From positions 1 to 57,344 of IMG/VR virus record IMGVR_UViG_3300037010_003065: DNA of 57,344 bases; one strand, written 5' to 3'. Of the stretch, positions 49,167 through 57,079 are shown piece after piece. This DNA comes from a virus. The position numbers and the translations under genes are program-made. The notes below the pieces were generated by a model. It was given only the letters and a program-made list of their open reading frames with translations, had not been told where the DNA came from and ran no database searches. Position 1 is the stretch's first letter. Every line of letters starts with the position of its first letter.

Positions 49167-49196
49167 TTAGGGGGTCTTCGGACCCCCTAACTTTTT
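49167..49196 (+). terminator. Rho-independent terminator
   Basis: Stem TTAGGGGGTC / GACCCCCTAA (10 bp) closed by a TTCG tetraloop and followed by CTTTTT. It ends the long head-to-terminase block; the next gene at 49247 therefore needs its own promoter in 49197-49246, where TATAGT at 49222 is a possible -10 without a convincing -35. Confidence 0.94.
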
Positions 49197-49246
49197 GGTG
49201 CTACCGTTGCTCCCGAACACGTATAGTGATTGTAGAGGAAATACCA

Positions 49247-50116
49247 ATGGCACGCATGACGCTAGCCGAGCTAGAAGCCAGCCTGGACGAGGCCATCGCG
49301 GCGAAGCACATCTGGAACGTCGACTACGTCGCGTTCAAGGAAAGGCTCGGCCGCATCATCGAGGAGTCGTTTAACAGCTACCATATCGAGGACGTCGGCG
49401 ATCACGAGGCTTTCTGGAATTACTTTCACCCGTTGCACTACTGCAACGCCACAACTCTGCTCGGGAAGGCGAAGAAGATCGACAAGCTCCCGAATGACAA
49501 GAAGTGGCCTGAGATCAAGAACGTTCTTCGCTCGCTGGTTCCTGCCTGCGAGAAGATAGCGACGGTGAAGCAGTTCGTGGAGAAGGGCCGGAAACCTTCT
49601 GAGAATCCCTCCGTGAACGTGCGCACCGTCGACCACACCGGGACATGCGGCTGTTGCATGCGCAACATCAAGCTTCGCTCAGAAGGCACGATGTGGGATC
49701 ACGGCTACTTCATCAGAAACGTCGGCAAAGGCAAAGGCAAAGACTTCAGCCCCCGCACGCAGTATCGGACCCTGGAAGGCTTCGTCTTCGCGGTAACGCC
49801 TTTCAACTTCCGCGTGGGTTCCTGCTTCGGCGTCGGTTACAAGCCCATCGAAGTGAGCCCTGAGGTGTGGGATGCGATGCTGTTGCACATGCAGAAACGT
49901 CAGCAGACTCTTCCAGACCAGATCGCGAGTGTCAAGACCTGGCTCGTGAACAATCCCAAGACGCCCGAAAACGCCAAGACACACATGATGACGCAACGCA
50001 GTCTCTTCTACATGGAGCAGGAGCTCGAGCAGCTCCCGAGCGACATCAAGTCCTTGCGAGCCCGCCGCGCCAACTGGAAGGCTCGTCCTCTCCCCGACCA
50101 GCGAAAGGAGAAGTGA
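49247..50116 (+). CDS. Hypothetical protein with CxCC motif (289 aa)
   Basis: ATG at 49247 follows AGAGGAA; the frame is open back to 49109 but that part crosses the terminator. Starts MARMTLAELEASLDEAIAAKHIWNVDYVAFKERL; contains TGTCGCCMRNIKLR (possible metal site, about residue 132), a basic GKGKGKDFSPRTQYRT stretch and a C-terminal charged helix. First gene of a new transcript, with an accessory rather than structural character. Confidence 0.68.
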   Translation: MARMTLAELEASLDEAIAAKHIWNVDYVAFKERLGRIIEESFNSYHIEDVGDHEAFWNYFHPLHYCNATTLLGKAKKIDKLPNDKKWPEIKNVLRSLVPACEKIATVKQFVEKGRKPSENPSVNVRTVDHTGTCGCCMRNIKLRSEGTMWDHGYFIRNVGKGKGKDFSPRTQYRTLEGFVFAVTPFNFRVGSCFGVGYKPIEVSPEVWDAMLLHMQKRQQTLPDQIASVKTWLVNNPKTPENAKTHMMTQRSLFYMEQELEQLPSDIKSLRARRANWKARPLPDQRKEK

Positions 50117-50117
50117 G

Positions 50118-50612
50118 ATGCTACTCGTCCTAGTTCTCTACGCCTGCGCAACCTCCTTCTACATGCGGATGCACTGGCATCAGAAGTTGGTCGTGCCCGA
50201 GCGAACGCTGCTTCCATGGTTCGGGAGTCTCTACCTCCGCACCCTCATCCCCATGACGCTGATGGGCATCTGGTGGGTGATCTTCACCAACGGCGACCTC
50301 AAGGATCCTCTGGGCCCTGGAATGCGCGAATGGATCATCGACCATTTCAGGGTCGATGGTATCTGGAAGTGGTCATGGTCGTGGTTCCTCACCAACGCTG
50401 CCATCTACTTCGTCCTCGCACTCCCGAAAGAAGCGACCTACAAGTCCGCACTCTTCCCGGGACAGTTCAACGACACCGCGGAGCCCGAGCTCCTACGCGT
50501 GAACATGCGCAACTCCCTCATCTGGAACGCGATCTTTTACGCCGCAGTCTTCATCAATCCCACCCTTCCATTCGGCTACTCCATCGTCGAAGCCCTGAAA
50601 GGCAACCTATGA
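50118..50612 (+). CDS. Membrane protein, unknown (164 aa)
   Basis: ATG at 50118 follows AAGGAG by 7 bases, 1 base after the previous stop. Four hydrophobic segments: MLLVLVLYACATSFYM at the N-terminus, LIPMTLMGIWWVIFT, WFLTNAAIYFVLAL and LIWNAIFYAAVFINPTLPF. The gene ends by overlapping the next start (ATGA). Function unknown. Confidence 0.68.
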   Translation: MLLVLVLYACATSFYMRMHWHQKLVVPERTLLPWFGSLYLRTLIPMTLMGIWWVIFTNGDLKDPLGPGMREWIIDHFRVDGIWKWSWSWFLTNAAIYFVLALPKEATYKSALFPGQFNDTAEPELLRVNMRNSLIWNAIFYAAVFINPTLPFGYSIVEALKGNL

Positions 50613-51748
50613 GCCACTTCACTGTCCTCGTCATCGGTCCCGACATCGAGAAGCAGCTGGCACCGTTCCAGGAAAACAACATGGGCGACTGCCCCGATGA
50701 GTTCCTGCAGTTTTACGACACGGAAACGGAGATGCTGGATGCCTACGAGAACAAAAGCGTGACGCGCGTCATCATGCCTGACGGCTCCATGAAGTTGCCG
50801 TGGGACGACTGCTTCCGCGTCCCTGGCAATGGTGTTGGCTTCGGCCCCCACACCCACGTCGTTCCTGAACACCTGGAGCAGCGTGATGTCCCGTTCAAGG
50901 AGACCTACGCCACCTTCGAGGAATACGTGAAGGACTGGCATGGCTCCGAAGGACGGGATCCGCTCCACAATCGCTTCGGCTACTACGAGAATCCCAACCG
51001 CAAGTGGGACTGGTATTCTATCGGCGGCCGCTGGACTGGCTTCTTCAAACTGAAGCCCGGCGCCAACGGAAAGGTCGGTCGCCCCGGCCTCATGACGAAG
51101 ACCGCCGCCCCCGGCTACGCTGACCAGTGCATGAAGAAGGACGTGGACTTCGACGCCATGCGTGATGAAGCTGGACAGGCGGCGGGAATGTGCTACGACT
51201 TCTTCCTCAAGCTCATGGGCCTGAGTGTCCTCGATCGTGTGGCCGCGAACGTCTTCGGCACGTGTCCTTTCACGGAGAAGCCGTGGAAGAAGTGGTGTGA
51301 CATCGTCGCCGAAAATCCCAACAGCACCAGGGATGAACGGATCGCCATCTACGAGTCCCAGGAGATGCCGAAACGTTTCGAGGACGCAAAGAAGGCGTTC
51401 AGGGCCAAGAACCCTTACCAGAGACAGTGGAACGAGGTCGAAGAGGCCGTGCTGTGGGGAGATGCTGATGACTTTGCCTGCACCCGCGCCGAATATGTCC
51501 AGCGCGCGCGGAACCGTGCCTTCAGCACCTACGCCGTCGTCAAGGACGCGAAGTGGTTCGAGAAGGGCGAGATGTGCTGGTGGGGACGCAGCGCCGAGAA
51601 GATGGAGGAGGACAAATGGCTTCAGCTGTTCGGTTGGTGGGGATGCACCGAGAAGATGGAGGAGGACAAATGGCTTCAGCGGTTCAACGACCTCCTCGAT
51701 AGCCTCGATGACGAAACCTTGCTGACGGTCGTTGACTGTCATATCTGA
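50609..51748 (+). CDS. MSHFTVLVIG-type conserved phage protein (379 aa)
   Basis: ATG at 50609 overlaps the previous stop by 4 bases. The opening MSHFTVLVIGPDIEKQLAPFQEN is the hallmark of an uncharacterised protein family found in many phages. The middle holds YYENPNRKWDWYSIGGRWTGFFKL, also typical of that family. Near the C-terminus an 18-residue block (WWG ... EKMEEDKWLQ) is duplicated in tandem. No biochemical role is established for the family that I know of. Confidence 0.78.
   Translation: MSHFTVLVIGPDIEKQLAPFQENNMGDCPDEFLQFYDTETEMLDAYENKSVTRVIMPDGSMKLPWDDCFRVPGNGVGFGPHTHVVPEHLEQRDVPFKETYATFEEYVKDWHGSEGRDPLHNRFGYYENPNRKWDWYSIGGRWTGFFKLKPGANGKVGRPGLMTKTAAPGYADQCMKKDVDFDAMRDEAGQAAGMCYDFFLKLMGLSVLDRVAANVFGTCPFTEKPWKKWCDIVAENPNSTRDERIAIYESQEMPKRFEDAKKAFRAKNPYQRQWNEVEEAVLWGDADDFACTRAEYVQRARNRAFSTYAVVKDAKWFEKGEMCWWGRSAEKMEEDKWLQLFGWWGCTEKMEEDKWLQRFNDLLDSLDDETLLTVVDCHI
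51594..51680 (+). repeat. 54-bp tandem duplication with 33-bp exact core
   Basis: CCGAGAAGATGG... at 51594-51626 recurs exactly at 51648-51680, offset 54 bp (18 codons), within the gene at 50609. The flanking GGTGGGGA is also repeated, so the whole 54-bp unit was duplicated and one spacer has diverged slightly. Confidence 0.92.
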
Positions 51749-51763
51749 AAGCTGGAGGCAGTC

Positions 51764-52000
51764 GTGGCCATCACCATGAACGTCAACGACCACGTGTGGG
51801 TGAAGCTCACGCCCGCGGGCGTCGAAGCATACAAGAAGTGGAATGAGGATCTCGGGATCAAGGACCCTGTGATGCCGAAAGTGGAGTGGGACGGCTTCTC
51901 GAAGTTTCAGCTCTGGGAGCTGATGATGATCTTCGGTAGCACCTGTCACAACGGCGGCCACATCCCTTTCGAAACTGAGATCCAGCTGTCGAGAACGTGA
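51764..52000 (+). CDS. Small hypothetical protein (78 aa)
   Basis: GTG at 51764 follows GGAGG by 5 bases; an in-frame ATG at 51776 is an alternative. MNVNDHVWVKLTPAGVEAYKKWNEDLGI ... DGFSKFQLWELMMIFGSTCHNGGHIPFETEIQL looks like a small SH3-like or regulatory fold common in phage accessory genes. The stop overlaps the next start (ATGA arrangement). Confidence 0.68.
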   Translation: MAITMNVNDHVWVKLTPAGVEAYKKWNEDLGIKDPVMPKVEWDGFSKFQLWELMMIFGSTCHNGGHIPFETEIQLSRT

Positions 52001-52104
52001 TGAATAACCTCACCCCTCCAGGCGCGCCGAAGCACATGTCGCAAGCGGAGCTGCGCAAGCAGCTCCGCGACCTTCTGGAATGGGCTAAGAAGAAAGAAGC
52101 ATGA
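52000..52104 (+). CDS. Small helical protein (34 aa)
   Basis: ATG at 52000 overlaps the previous stop, and its TGA at 52102 overlaps the next ATG at 52101. MNNLTPPGAPKHMSQAELRKQ...: Pro-rich start and an amphipathic helix ending EWAKKKEA. The double ATGA overlap in an operon supports translation despite the short length. Confidence 0.6.
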   Translation: MNNLTPPGAPKHMSQAELRKQLRDLLEWAKKKEA

Positions 52105-52877
52105 ACTGCAACTGCCAGGGACCGTGCACCTGCACGAATTTGAACGTCGCGGCGACGTCTGCGCCTACGTCTGCGCCTACGTCTGCGCCTACGTCTGCGC
52201 CTACGTCTGCGCCTGCACCCGCGCATAATCCACCCTCGAATGCGTCAGGACCTGTCGGTGCGATCATCTCGCAGAACGGCCAACCGATGGGTGTTGTCAC
52301 GGGCGTGACGCCGACGTCCACATGCGGGACGTGCAACCAGAATCCCTGCGTGTGCGTCAGTCTAAGCGGCAACAACCCCTACATGTGCCCAAACACCTTC
52401 GTGTCCAGCAGCAGCGTCGGGCTCTCGATCACGGGCACGTCGGTCACCACGGGCTGGGGGACACAGGGATCGCCCATCATCAACAGCGTGGCGCCTGGGA
52501 ACATCTCCATGAGCCTGGAAGCATATACACACTACGTCTTCGACCCGCACAACGAGAAGCACATGGAGGCGTATGCGCAATTGACTGAGAAGGGCGACTG
52601 GCCTGACTGGTTCAAGGAGGAGCTGAGGAACTACGGCGTCAAGATCGGCGACCAGCCGTCGATGTGGCGTGACCTCCTGGACCTGAAGATCCACAAGGCG
52701 CATGGAGGCTTCTGCGCCAATCGGGAACAGCTTCTCCTCGATTTCCTTCAGTGGGCGGAAGCTGGCGACATCTACTTGGCCTCAGCCAAATCAGGCGACA
52801 CCGATGCCCGTTATGAACCCCTCGATGACGCAGACGCGGCAGAGCTCGTGCGGGCGTACCTAGATTCAGGTCTATGA
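52101..52877 (+). CDS. Cys-rich protein with TSAP repeats (258 aa)
   Basis: ATG at 52101 overlaps the upstream stop. N-terminal MNCNCQGPCTCTN and later CGTCNQNPCVCVS are dense Cys clusters; between them lies a Thr-Ser-Ala-Pro repeat tract encoded by five 12-bp units. The middle (VSSSSVGLSITGTSVTTGWG) is Ser/Thr-rich. The last ~130 residues form a helical domain (EKHMEAYAQLTEKGDWPDWFKEELRNYGVKIGDQPSMWRDLLDLKIHKAHGG). Cys clusters plus a repeat linker suggest a surface or metal-binding protein; no family recognised. Confidence 0.68.
   Translation: MNCNCQGPCTCTNLNVAATSAPTSAPTSAPTSAPTSAPAPAHNPPSNASGPVGAIISQNGQPMGVVTGVTPTSTCGTCNQNPCVCVSLSGNNPYMCPNTFVSSSSVGLSITGTSVTTGWGTQGSPIINSVAPGNISMSLEAYTHYVFDPHNEKHMEAYAQLTEKGDWPDWFKEELRNYGVKIGDQPSMWRDLLDLKIHKAHGGFCANREQLLLDFLQWAEAGDIYLASAKSGDTDARYEPLDDADAAELVRAYLDSGL
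52155..52214 (+). repeat. 12-bp tandem repeat, 5 exact copies
   Basis: Five exact units of ACGTCTGCGCCT encoding TSAP in the gene at 52101. In-frame microsatellite-like tract that may vary in length. Confidence 0.95.
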
Positions 52878-52910
52878 TGATTCTGACGCCTCCATTGTAG
52901 AGGTGTTGTA

Positions 52911-53336
52911 TTGTCGTCACCGCCGCGAAAACCTACTGCCGCGAAAGCTTCGATCGGTCGTGATGAAATCACGCAACTGACGCAGCTTCTGAGCCTGTTG
53001 ACGGACATAGCTCGTTCGAATCAGGGTTCCCTCACCTCTGTCGTTCAGAATCAGACGGTGTTGCTGAAGGCCATCGAGAGCCAGAACCAGAACCACGTGA
53101 AGTTGACGGAGTTGGTGAACGTCGCGCTCACGGCTGTTTCCAACGACGGTAAGTTCCAGCAGGAGTTGGTGAACGATCTCGGCCGCGGCATCCGCGGAGC
53201 CTTCACCGAATTCATGAAAGAGGTACGGGATCTTCAGCTGGGCCTGACTCAGATCAGTGCCGGCCTGAGTGAGAATACGCGAGCACTCGAAGAGGTGGAC
53301 GCCAACATCCGCGCCCTTTTCGAAAGGATCGGGTAA
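52911..53336 (+). CDS. Coiled-coil protein (141 aa)
   Basis: TTG at 52911 follows AGAGG by 8 bases. After a Pro/Lys start the protein is one long heptad-patterned helix (RDEITQLTQLLSLLTDIARSNQGSLTSVVQNQTVLLKAIESQNQNHVKLTELV ... LQLGLTQISAGLSENTRALEEVDANIRALFERI). Its TAA overlaps the next ATG (TAATG), implying coupled translation with the following coiled-coil membrane protein, perhaps forming a complex. Confidence 0.68.
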   Translation: MSSPPRKPTAAKASIGRDEITQLTQLLSLLTDIARSNQGSLTSVVQNQTVLLKAIESQNQNHVKLTELVNVALTAVSNDGKFQQELVNDLGRGIRGAFTEFMKEVRDLQLGLTQISAGLSENTRALEEVDANIRALFERIG

Positions 53337-54202
53337 TGGACGCACCAGGACGCGCGAATCTCAGACACGGGTCTTCGATCAAGGACGACCTCGGCGACAT
53401 CTACGGCGTCGTCGAGCGGATCCGCGAATCCTCAACGTCCGAGGTCAAGACCCTCGACGAGTTGCGGACGAAGTTCGATCAGATCCTGCTTCAGTTCACA
53501 GGCTTCAAGTCCGACGCGCAGCTGACGTACAAGGACATCGAGAGCGTCGTCAAGAGCACTGGCGCAGCTGTTGACGTAGGCTTCCGTGAGACGCGGAGGC
53601 TTCTTGAAACAATCTCGACCACGACCACGACCAATGCCGAGACGCTGGGGCGATTTGAACGGGTCCTGCAGGCGGTCCTCGCCACGCTCTACGAGCTCCG
53701 GGATGCCGCTTCGACTGCGCACGAGATGCGCAAGGGCATCGTCACGTCCATCGCTGATCTACCAGGCGCAATAGCGACGGAGTTGCCGTCCTGCGCCCTA
53801 CTTGAAAATGACGGTTATCTTCGCACTAAGATGGAGTCGGCACAGGACAAATTCATCGGCCTCAACGACAAGACCATTCCGCGCCTGGAGAAGGTCGTCA
53901 CCGAGCTCATGAAGGAGTACGGGTACGACCCCGACACTGGCATCAAGCGCGAGGAGTTCTTTGTCGGCTTCAGCAAGCTCAAGAAGGCCATCATCAACAA
54001 TCTCCTGTCGCTACTGGCTTCAGCGTTGGTCTTGTGGGCAGCGCAGCACATTGCCGCGTCATCCATCAACGAAGCGAAGAAGTCCATCGAGGATTCATAC
54101 AAGCAGCGGATCACGGAGCAAGATGAGAGGATGAAGCACCTCGAGGATGAGAACAGAGCGCTTCAGCAAGCGATCAAAACGCCGCGGTATCCTCAGAAGT
54201 AA
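53336..54202 (+). CDS. Coiled-coil protein with one membrane span (288 aa)
   Basis: ATG at 53336 overlaps the previous stop. Long helical N-terminal ~200 residues (IKDDLGDIYGVVERIRES, TLDELRTKFDQILLQF, AVDVGFRETRRLLETIS), a hydrophobic segment NLLSLLASALVLWAAQHIA (about residues 221-241), and a C-terminal coiled coil (KKSIEDSYKQRITEQDERMKHLEDENRALQQAI). A single span near a coiled coil recalls spanins or membrane-anchored scaffolds, but there is no lipobox or signal peptide, so this stays open. Confidence 0.66.
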   Translation: MDAPGRANLRHGSSIKDDLGDIYGVVERIRESSTSEVKTLDELRTKFDQILLQFTGFKSDAQLTYKDIESVVKSTGAAVDVGFRETRRLLETISTTTTTNAETLGRFERVLQAVLATLYELRDAASTAHEMRKGIVTSIADLPGAIATELPSCALLENDGYLRTKMESAQDKFIGLNDKTIPRLEKVVTELMKEYGYDPDTGIKREEFFVGFSKLKKAIINNLLSLLASALVLWAAQHIAASSINEAKKSIEDSYKQRITEQDERMKHLEDENRALQQAIKTPRYPQK

Positions 54203-54215
54203 CGCGAGGCGTGTG

Positions 54216-54869
54216 GTGGTCGATGTTCCTGATGACAGCCTAGTTGTTGAGTTCTCAGCAGCAGAGGCAGCGAAACTTCTGCGTGATGGGATCAACCCAG
54301 CACGGTGGGAACGTGTTCGCGAGGAAATCGACTTCTGGGAGTTGGTGGACATGCTCGTCGACCGCAGTGACCAGGGAAGGAGGGGCAACGCCATCCGCTG
54401 CCCGTTCCACGGTCGTGATTCGACACCGTCGTTTCAGATCTATAGCCACAGCAATAATGCCTACTGCTGGGGGTGCCAACACGGCGACCAGTTCTGGGAC
54501 CAGATCAAATTCACCGCACGCATCCTCAACAAAACGAGTCGCCAGGCTCTGAAGTGGCTAGAGAAGGAATTTAAGCTCCCAGTACTTCCAGAGTTGCACG
54601 GCGATGTCGAAGAGGAAATAGACGAAAGCAAAACATTCACCTTGGAGGTGGAGGACCTAGCGCCGACTTACGTTCGAACCGTGAGAGCTTATGCGCGCCG
54701 GCACAGAGACTGTGATGGAGTGTCAGAAGAAGTTCATGAAGCCGTGAGAAAGTTCTTTGAAGCCGTGAAAACGAACGATCCACTGCCCCTAGCGCGAGTG
54801 TTGGGGGTGAAGGCCATCAAAAAACTTTCTGCCGCTGCGGAGGCACGCTATGACTCTTCATCCGGGTGA
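54216..54869 (+). CDS. CHC2 zinc-finger protein, DnaG-primase N-domain like (217 aa)
   Basis: GTG at 54216 lies 6 bases after GAGG; GTG 54213 and ATG 54147 (overlapping the previous gene) are alternatives. A DnaG-type CHC2 zinc ribbon reads AIRCPFHGRDSTPSFQIYSHSNNAYCWGCQHGDQFWDQIKF (Cys-x2-His ... Cys-x2-Cys), preceded by WERVREEIDFWELVDML as in primases. The zinc domain recognises single-stranded template. The TOPRIM catalytic domain is absent and the protein ends in unrelated helical sequence, so primer synthesis would need a separately encoded partner or the protein has another DNA-binding role. Confidence 0.82.
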   Translation: MVDVPDDSLVVEFSAAEAAKLLRDGINPARWERVREEIDFWELVDMLVDRSDQGRRGNAIRCPFHGRDSTPSFQIYSHSNNAYCWGCQHGDQFWDQIKFTARILNKTSRQALKWLEKEFKLPVLPELHGDVEEEIDESKTFTLEVEDLAPTYVRTVRAYARRHRDCDGVSEEVHEAVRKFFEAVKTNDPLPLARVLGVKAIKKLSAAAEARYDSSSG

Positions 54870-55098
54870 CGTTGTTCAACTTGACCACTCTGTACCGCAA
54901 GTGGGTGATCTCTTTATGGTCGTGCTTCGCGCGATCCCATCGAGGCAAGAAGTTCAAGGACGAGTCCCTGGGCATGAAGGCGTTGTCAGTTGTAACTACG
55001 GCAACGTCCATCCGTCCGGGCTTCAGCTCCACGCGGAATGCAATCTCTGCATGGGCGCTCGCGCTACCTGTGAGGACTGCGATAAGCACCCATTCTAG
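54850..55098 (+). CDS. Small Cys-rich protein (82 aa)
   Basis: ATG at 54850 follows GGAGG by 6 bases and overlaps the primase-like gene by 20 bases in another frame; an ATG at 54866 in a third frame is a shadow. MTLHPGDVVQLDHSVPQVGDLFMVVLRAIPSRQEVQGRVPGHEGVV forms an SH3-like beta barrel pattern, followed by HAECNLCMGARATCEDCDKHPF, a C-x2-C ... C-x2-C zinc site. Confidence 0.68.
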   Translation: MTLHPGDVVQLDHSVPQVGDLFMVVLRAIPSRQEVQGRVPGHEGVVSCNYGNVHPSGLQLHAECNLCMGARATCEDCDKHPF

Positions 55099-55122
55099 GT
55101 ATCCTCCCACGTGGAGGATCAT

Positions 55123-55854
55123 GTGCTAGCCCCTACCTATTTTATGGACCCCCTTGCTAAAATGCAAGAGGTTTTGGAGACGTCTACGCACATTTTCAAC
55201 GGCCGCATCGAAGTTCTCACTCCCTCCGTAGAAGTGATCGGAACTGCTGCAGACGGTGAGTTGATGATGCGCCACCTCGAAGCCGCGATCCGCACCGCTT
55301 ACAAGAGCGAGGATAAGATCGGGCCCGGCTCACACGAGAAGATCATCGCGCACATCCTCTCCCTCAAGCACGAGAGTACACTCGAGCACTGCGGATTGAG
55401 TTTCCGGTGCGTGACCAATCGTGGCGTTAGTCATGAGCTCGTTCGGCACCGTCTGGCCTCGTACACGCAGGAGTCGACGCGGTATGTGAACTACGGCAAG
55501 CGTCCTCCTCAGGTCATTCTTCCGTGGCACCTGTGCCAGCGCGACCAGGAAGAGAAGGAGTTCTGGTACAACGGCCATGAAAAAATCATCCAGTACTACC
55601 TCGATGCTCTCAAGCTCGGGTGGAAGCCTCAGGATGCTCGCGGATTCCTGCCAAACGACCTCAAGACAGAGATCGTTATGACCATGAACCTCCGGGCCCT
55701 CCGGCACTTCTTCAAGCTCCGCACGGCTGCTGCTGCCCACCCGGACATGCAAGTGATGGCGCGGAAGATGTTCCAGCTCGCTTATGGCATCTTGCCTCTC
55801 ATCTTCCAGGACATCCAGAACGACATCAGTGACTTGATCGGATTCGTAGCATGA
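55123..55854 (+). CDS. thyX: Flavin-dependent thymidylate synthase ThyX
   Basis: GTG at 55123 is chosen because GGAGG lies 5 bases upstream; GTG 55111 and ATG 55144 are in frame but poorly placed. The ThyX signature RHRLASYTQESTRY (consensus RHRxxSxxxxSxR, about residues 106-119) is intact, with KHESTLEHCGLSFRC upstream and NLRALRHFFKLRTAAAAHPDMQVMA downstream, which form the FAD and dUMP sites in the family. Length of 243 residues is typical. It methylates dUMP to dTMP with methylene-tetrahydrofolate and NADPH. The start of the thymidylate kinase gene overlaps its stop (ATGA), so the two act in sequence to raise dTDP. Confidence 0.96.
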   Translation: MLAPTYFMDPLAKMQEVLETSTHIFNGRIEVLTPSVEVIGTAADGELMMRHLEAAIRTAYKSEDKIGPGSHEKIIAHILSLKHESTLEHCGLSFRCVTNRGVSHELVRHRLASYTQESTRYVNYGKRPPQVILPWHLCQRDQEEKEFWYNGHEKIIQYYLDALKLGWKPQDARGFLPNDLKTEIVMTMNLRALRHFFKLRTAAAAHPDMQVMARKMFQLAYGILPLIFQDIQNDISDLIGFVA

Positions 55855-56492
55855 AACCTCACGGCTACCCGGGCACGTTTATTACCATGGAAGGCATCGA
55901 CGGCTGCGGCAAGTCCACGCAAATCGAGCTGCTGAAGAACAATCTCCAGAGTGCACGATCCGCGAATCCGACTCACGTCGTCATCGGCCGAGAACCTGGA
56001 TCCACGAAATTGTGCGCGGAGCTTCGCGACGTCATCATCGGCAAGCACGATGAGAGGTGGTGCTACCCCGCTGAGACGCTACTCTTCTTCGCCGACCGGA
56101 TCCAGCATCTCAACGAGCGTGTGCTGCCAAGCATCAAGTCGGGTAGTATCTACATCAGCGATCGGTACGTCGACAGCACCCTTGCATACCAGGGTCTACG
56201 CGTTGCTGACACCTCACTCATCCACGCTCTTATCAAGCTGCTGAACGTCCCAGCGCCGGACATGACCTTCTGGATCAAGCTGGATCCTGAGGTAGCGTAC
56301 AAGCGTGCCAACGAGAGACCCAACCTGAACCTCTACGATGTGAAGCCTCTCAGCTTCTATCAGCAACTCCATAGGCAATTTGAGCGCCTGTTCAAGGACA
56401 ATCCCAGGGTAGTGACGATCAATGGCAGCGGGAAGGCGGAAGACGTCGCAGCGCGAGTGTGGGGTGAGTACATCATTCGGGCGAAAAAGTAG
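55851..56492 (+). CDS. tmk: Thymidylate kinase
   Basis: ATG at 55851 overlaps the ThyX stop by 4 bases. P-loop MEGIDGCGKSTQIELL at about residues 13-28, REPGSTKLCAELRDVI, and the DRY-type motif SDRYVDSTLAYQG (about 103-115) identify dTMP kinase; WIKLDPEVAYKRANERPN is the lid region. It phosphorylates dTMP to dTDP with ATP. Length of 213 residues is normal. Together with ThyX this gives the phage its own supply of thymidine nucleotides. Confidence 0.95.
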   Translation: MKPHGYPGTFITMEGIDGCGKSTQIELLKNNLQSARSANPTHVVIGREPGSTKLCAELRDVIIGKHDERWCYPAETLLFFADRIQHLNERVLPSIKSGSIYISDRYVDSTLAYQGLRVADTSLIHALIKLLNVPAPDMTFWIKLDPEVAYKRANERPNLNLYDVKPLSFYQQLHRQFERLFKDNPRVVTINGSGKAEDVAARVWGEYIIRAKK

Positions 56493-56523
56493 CATTGCGA
56501 CCTCATCTAGTGCGGGGTCCACG

Positions 56524-56757
56524 GTGTCATTGCCTATTGAATTCGTCGATAACTGGAAGCCTCAAGCAGGGAAGCTGCAAGTTGACGGCGTGCCTCTCAC
56601 GAAGCTGTCCAAGAAGGAGCTGCTCGCCGTAGCAGCTTCTGCAATCGTACAACTCGATCAGATGAGCGCCGTCGTTAAAGAGGCAGCGGAACAGCGGAAA
56701 CAGCTGGCATCTCTCTTTGTCCGGGTTGATGAGAGGCCGTTTTCGCGCGGCAACTAG
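56524..56757 (+). CDS. Small hypothetical protein (77 aa)
   Basis: GTG at 56524 is the likely start (GGGG upstream); the frame is open back to 56422 but that part overlaps the kinase gene. SLPIEFVDNWKPQAGKLQVDGVPLTKLSKKELLAVAASAIVQLDQMSAVVKEAAEQRKQLASLF has a beta start and a long helix. No family recognised. Confidence 0.62.
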   Translation: MSLPIEFVDNWKPQAGKLQVDGVPLTKLSKKELLAVAASAIVQLDQMSAVVKEAAEQRKQLASLFVRVDERPFSRGN

Positions 56758-56790
56758 GCCTCTGAGGTATCAACTCATGGAGGTCGATGT

Positions 56791-56970
56791 ATGAAGGCGA
56801 CGTGGTCGAGCAATACCCGTGATGGTATCGCGCAAGCGCGTGAAATCACGATGGAGGTTGAAGTCCTCCAGTGGTCGCCTGACCGCAAGAAGGCAGAGAT
56901 CCAGTATCAGACGGCTTCTGGCGCTGTGAAGCAGCGGTGGGTGGATGCGAAGCGGATCGTGACGATGTGA
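56791..56970 (+). CDS. Small basic protein (59 aa)
   Basis: ATG at 56791 follows GGAGG by 7 bases. MKATWSSNTRDGIAQAREITMEVEVLQWSPDRKKAEIQYQTASGAVKQRWVDAKRIVTM: a compact beta-rich basic protein of the SH3/OB-like kind. No family recognised. Confidence 0.68.
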   Translation: MKATWSSNTRDGIAQAREITMEVEVLQWSPDRKKAEIQYQTASGAVKQRWVDAKRIVTM

Positions 56971-56977
56971 GGTTCAA

Positions 56978-57022
56978 GTGACCAAACGTGAGCGCAAGCC
57001 CCTCCCTTTAGGCATGGGGTGA
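56978..57022 (+). pseudogene. Gene start interrupted by the insertion sequence
   Basis: GTG at 56978 lies 5 bases after GAGG and opens MTKRERK, then runs straight into the element's left-end hairpin and stops at 57020. This looks like the 5' end of a phage gene cut by the insertion; the rest would lie beyond the right edge. Too short to be sure. Confidence 0.35.
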
Positions 57023-57044
57023 GCGATTTTCTTGTGTCGCGCCC

Positions 57045-57073
57045 TTGTGGAAGGTGGCACGTGGCCATATACT
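57045..57073 (+). promoter_or_regulatory. Sigma70-like promoter inside the insertion sequence
   Basis: TTGTGG (57045-57050), 17-base spacer, TATACT (57068-57073). The ATG of the transposase frame at 57080 starts 6 bases after the -10, so the transcript would be nearly leaderless. Confidence 0.6.
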
Positions 57074-57079
57074 AAAATC

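Noticed and set aside
49197-49246. TATAGT as a -10 promoter element
   Set aside because: No acceptable -35 element at 16-18 bases upstream, so no promoter feature was reported although one is expected here.
52155-52214. 12-bp repeats considered as iterons of an origin
   Set aside because: Perfectly in frame within a coding region (TSAP) and not accompanied by AT-rich sequence.
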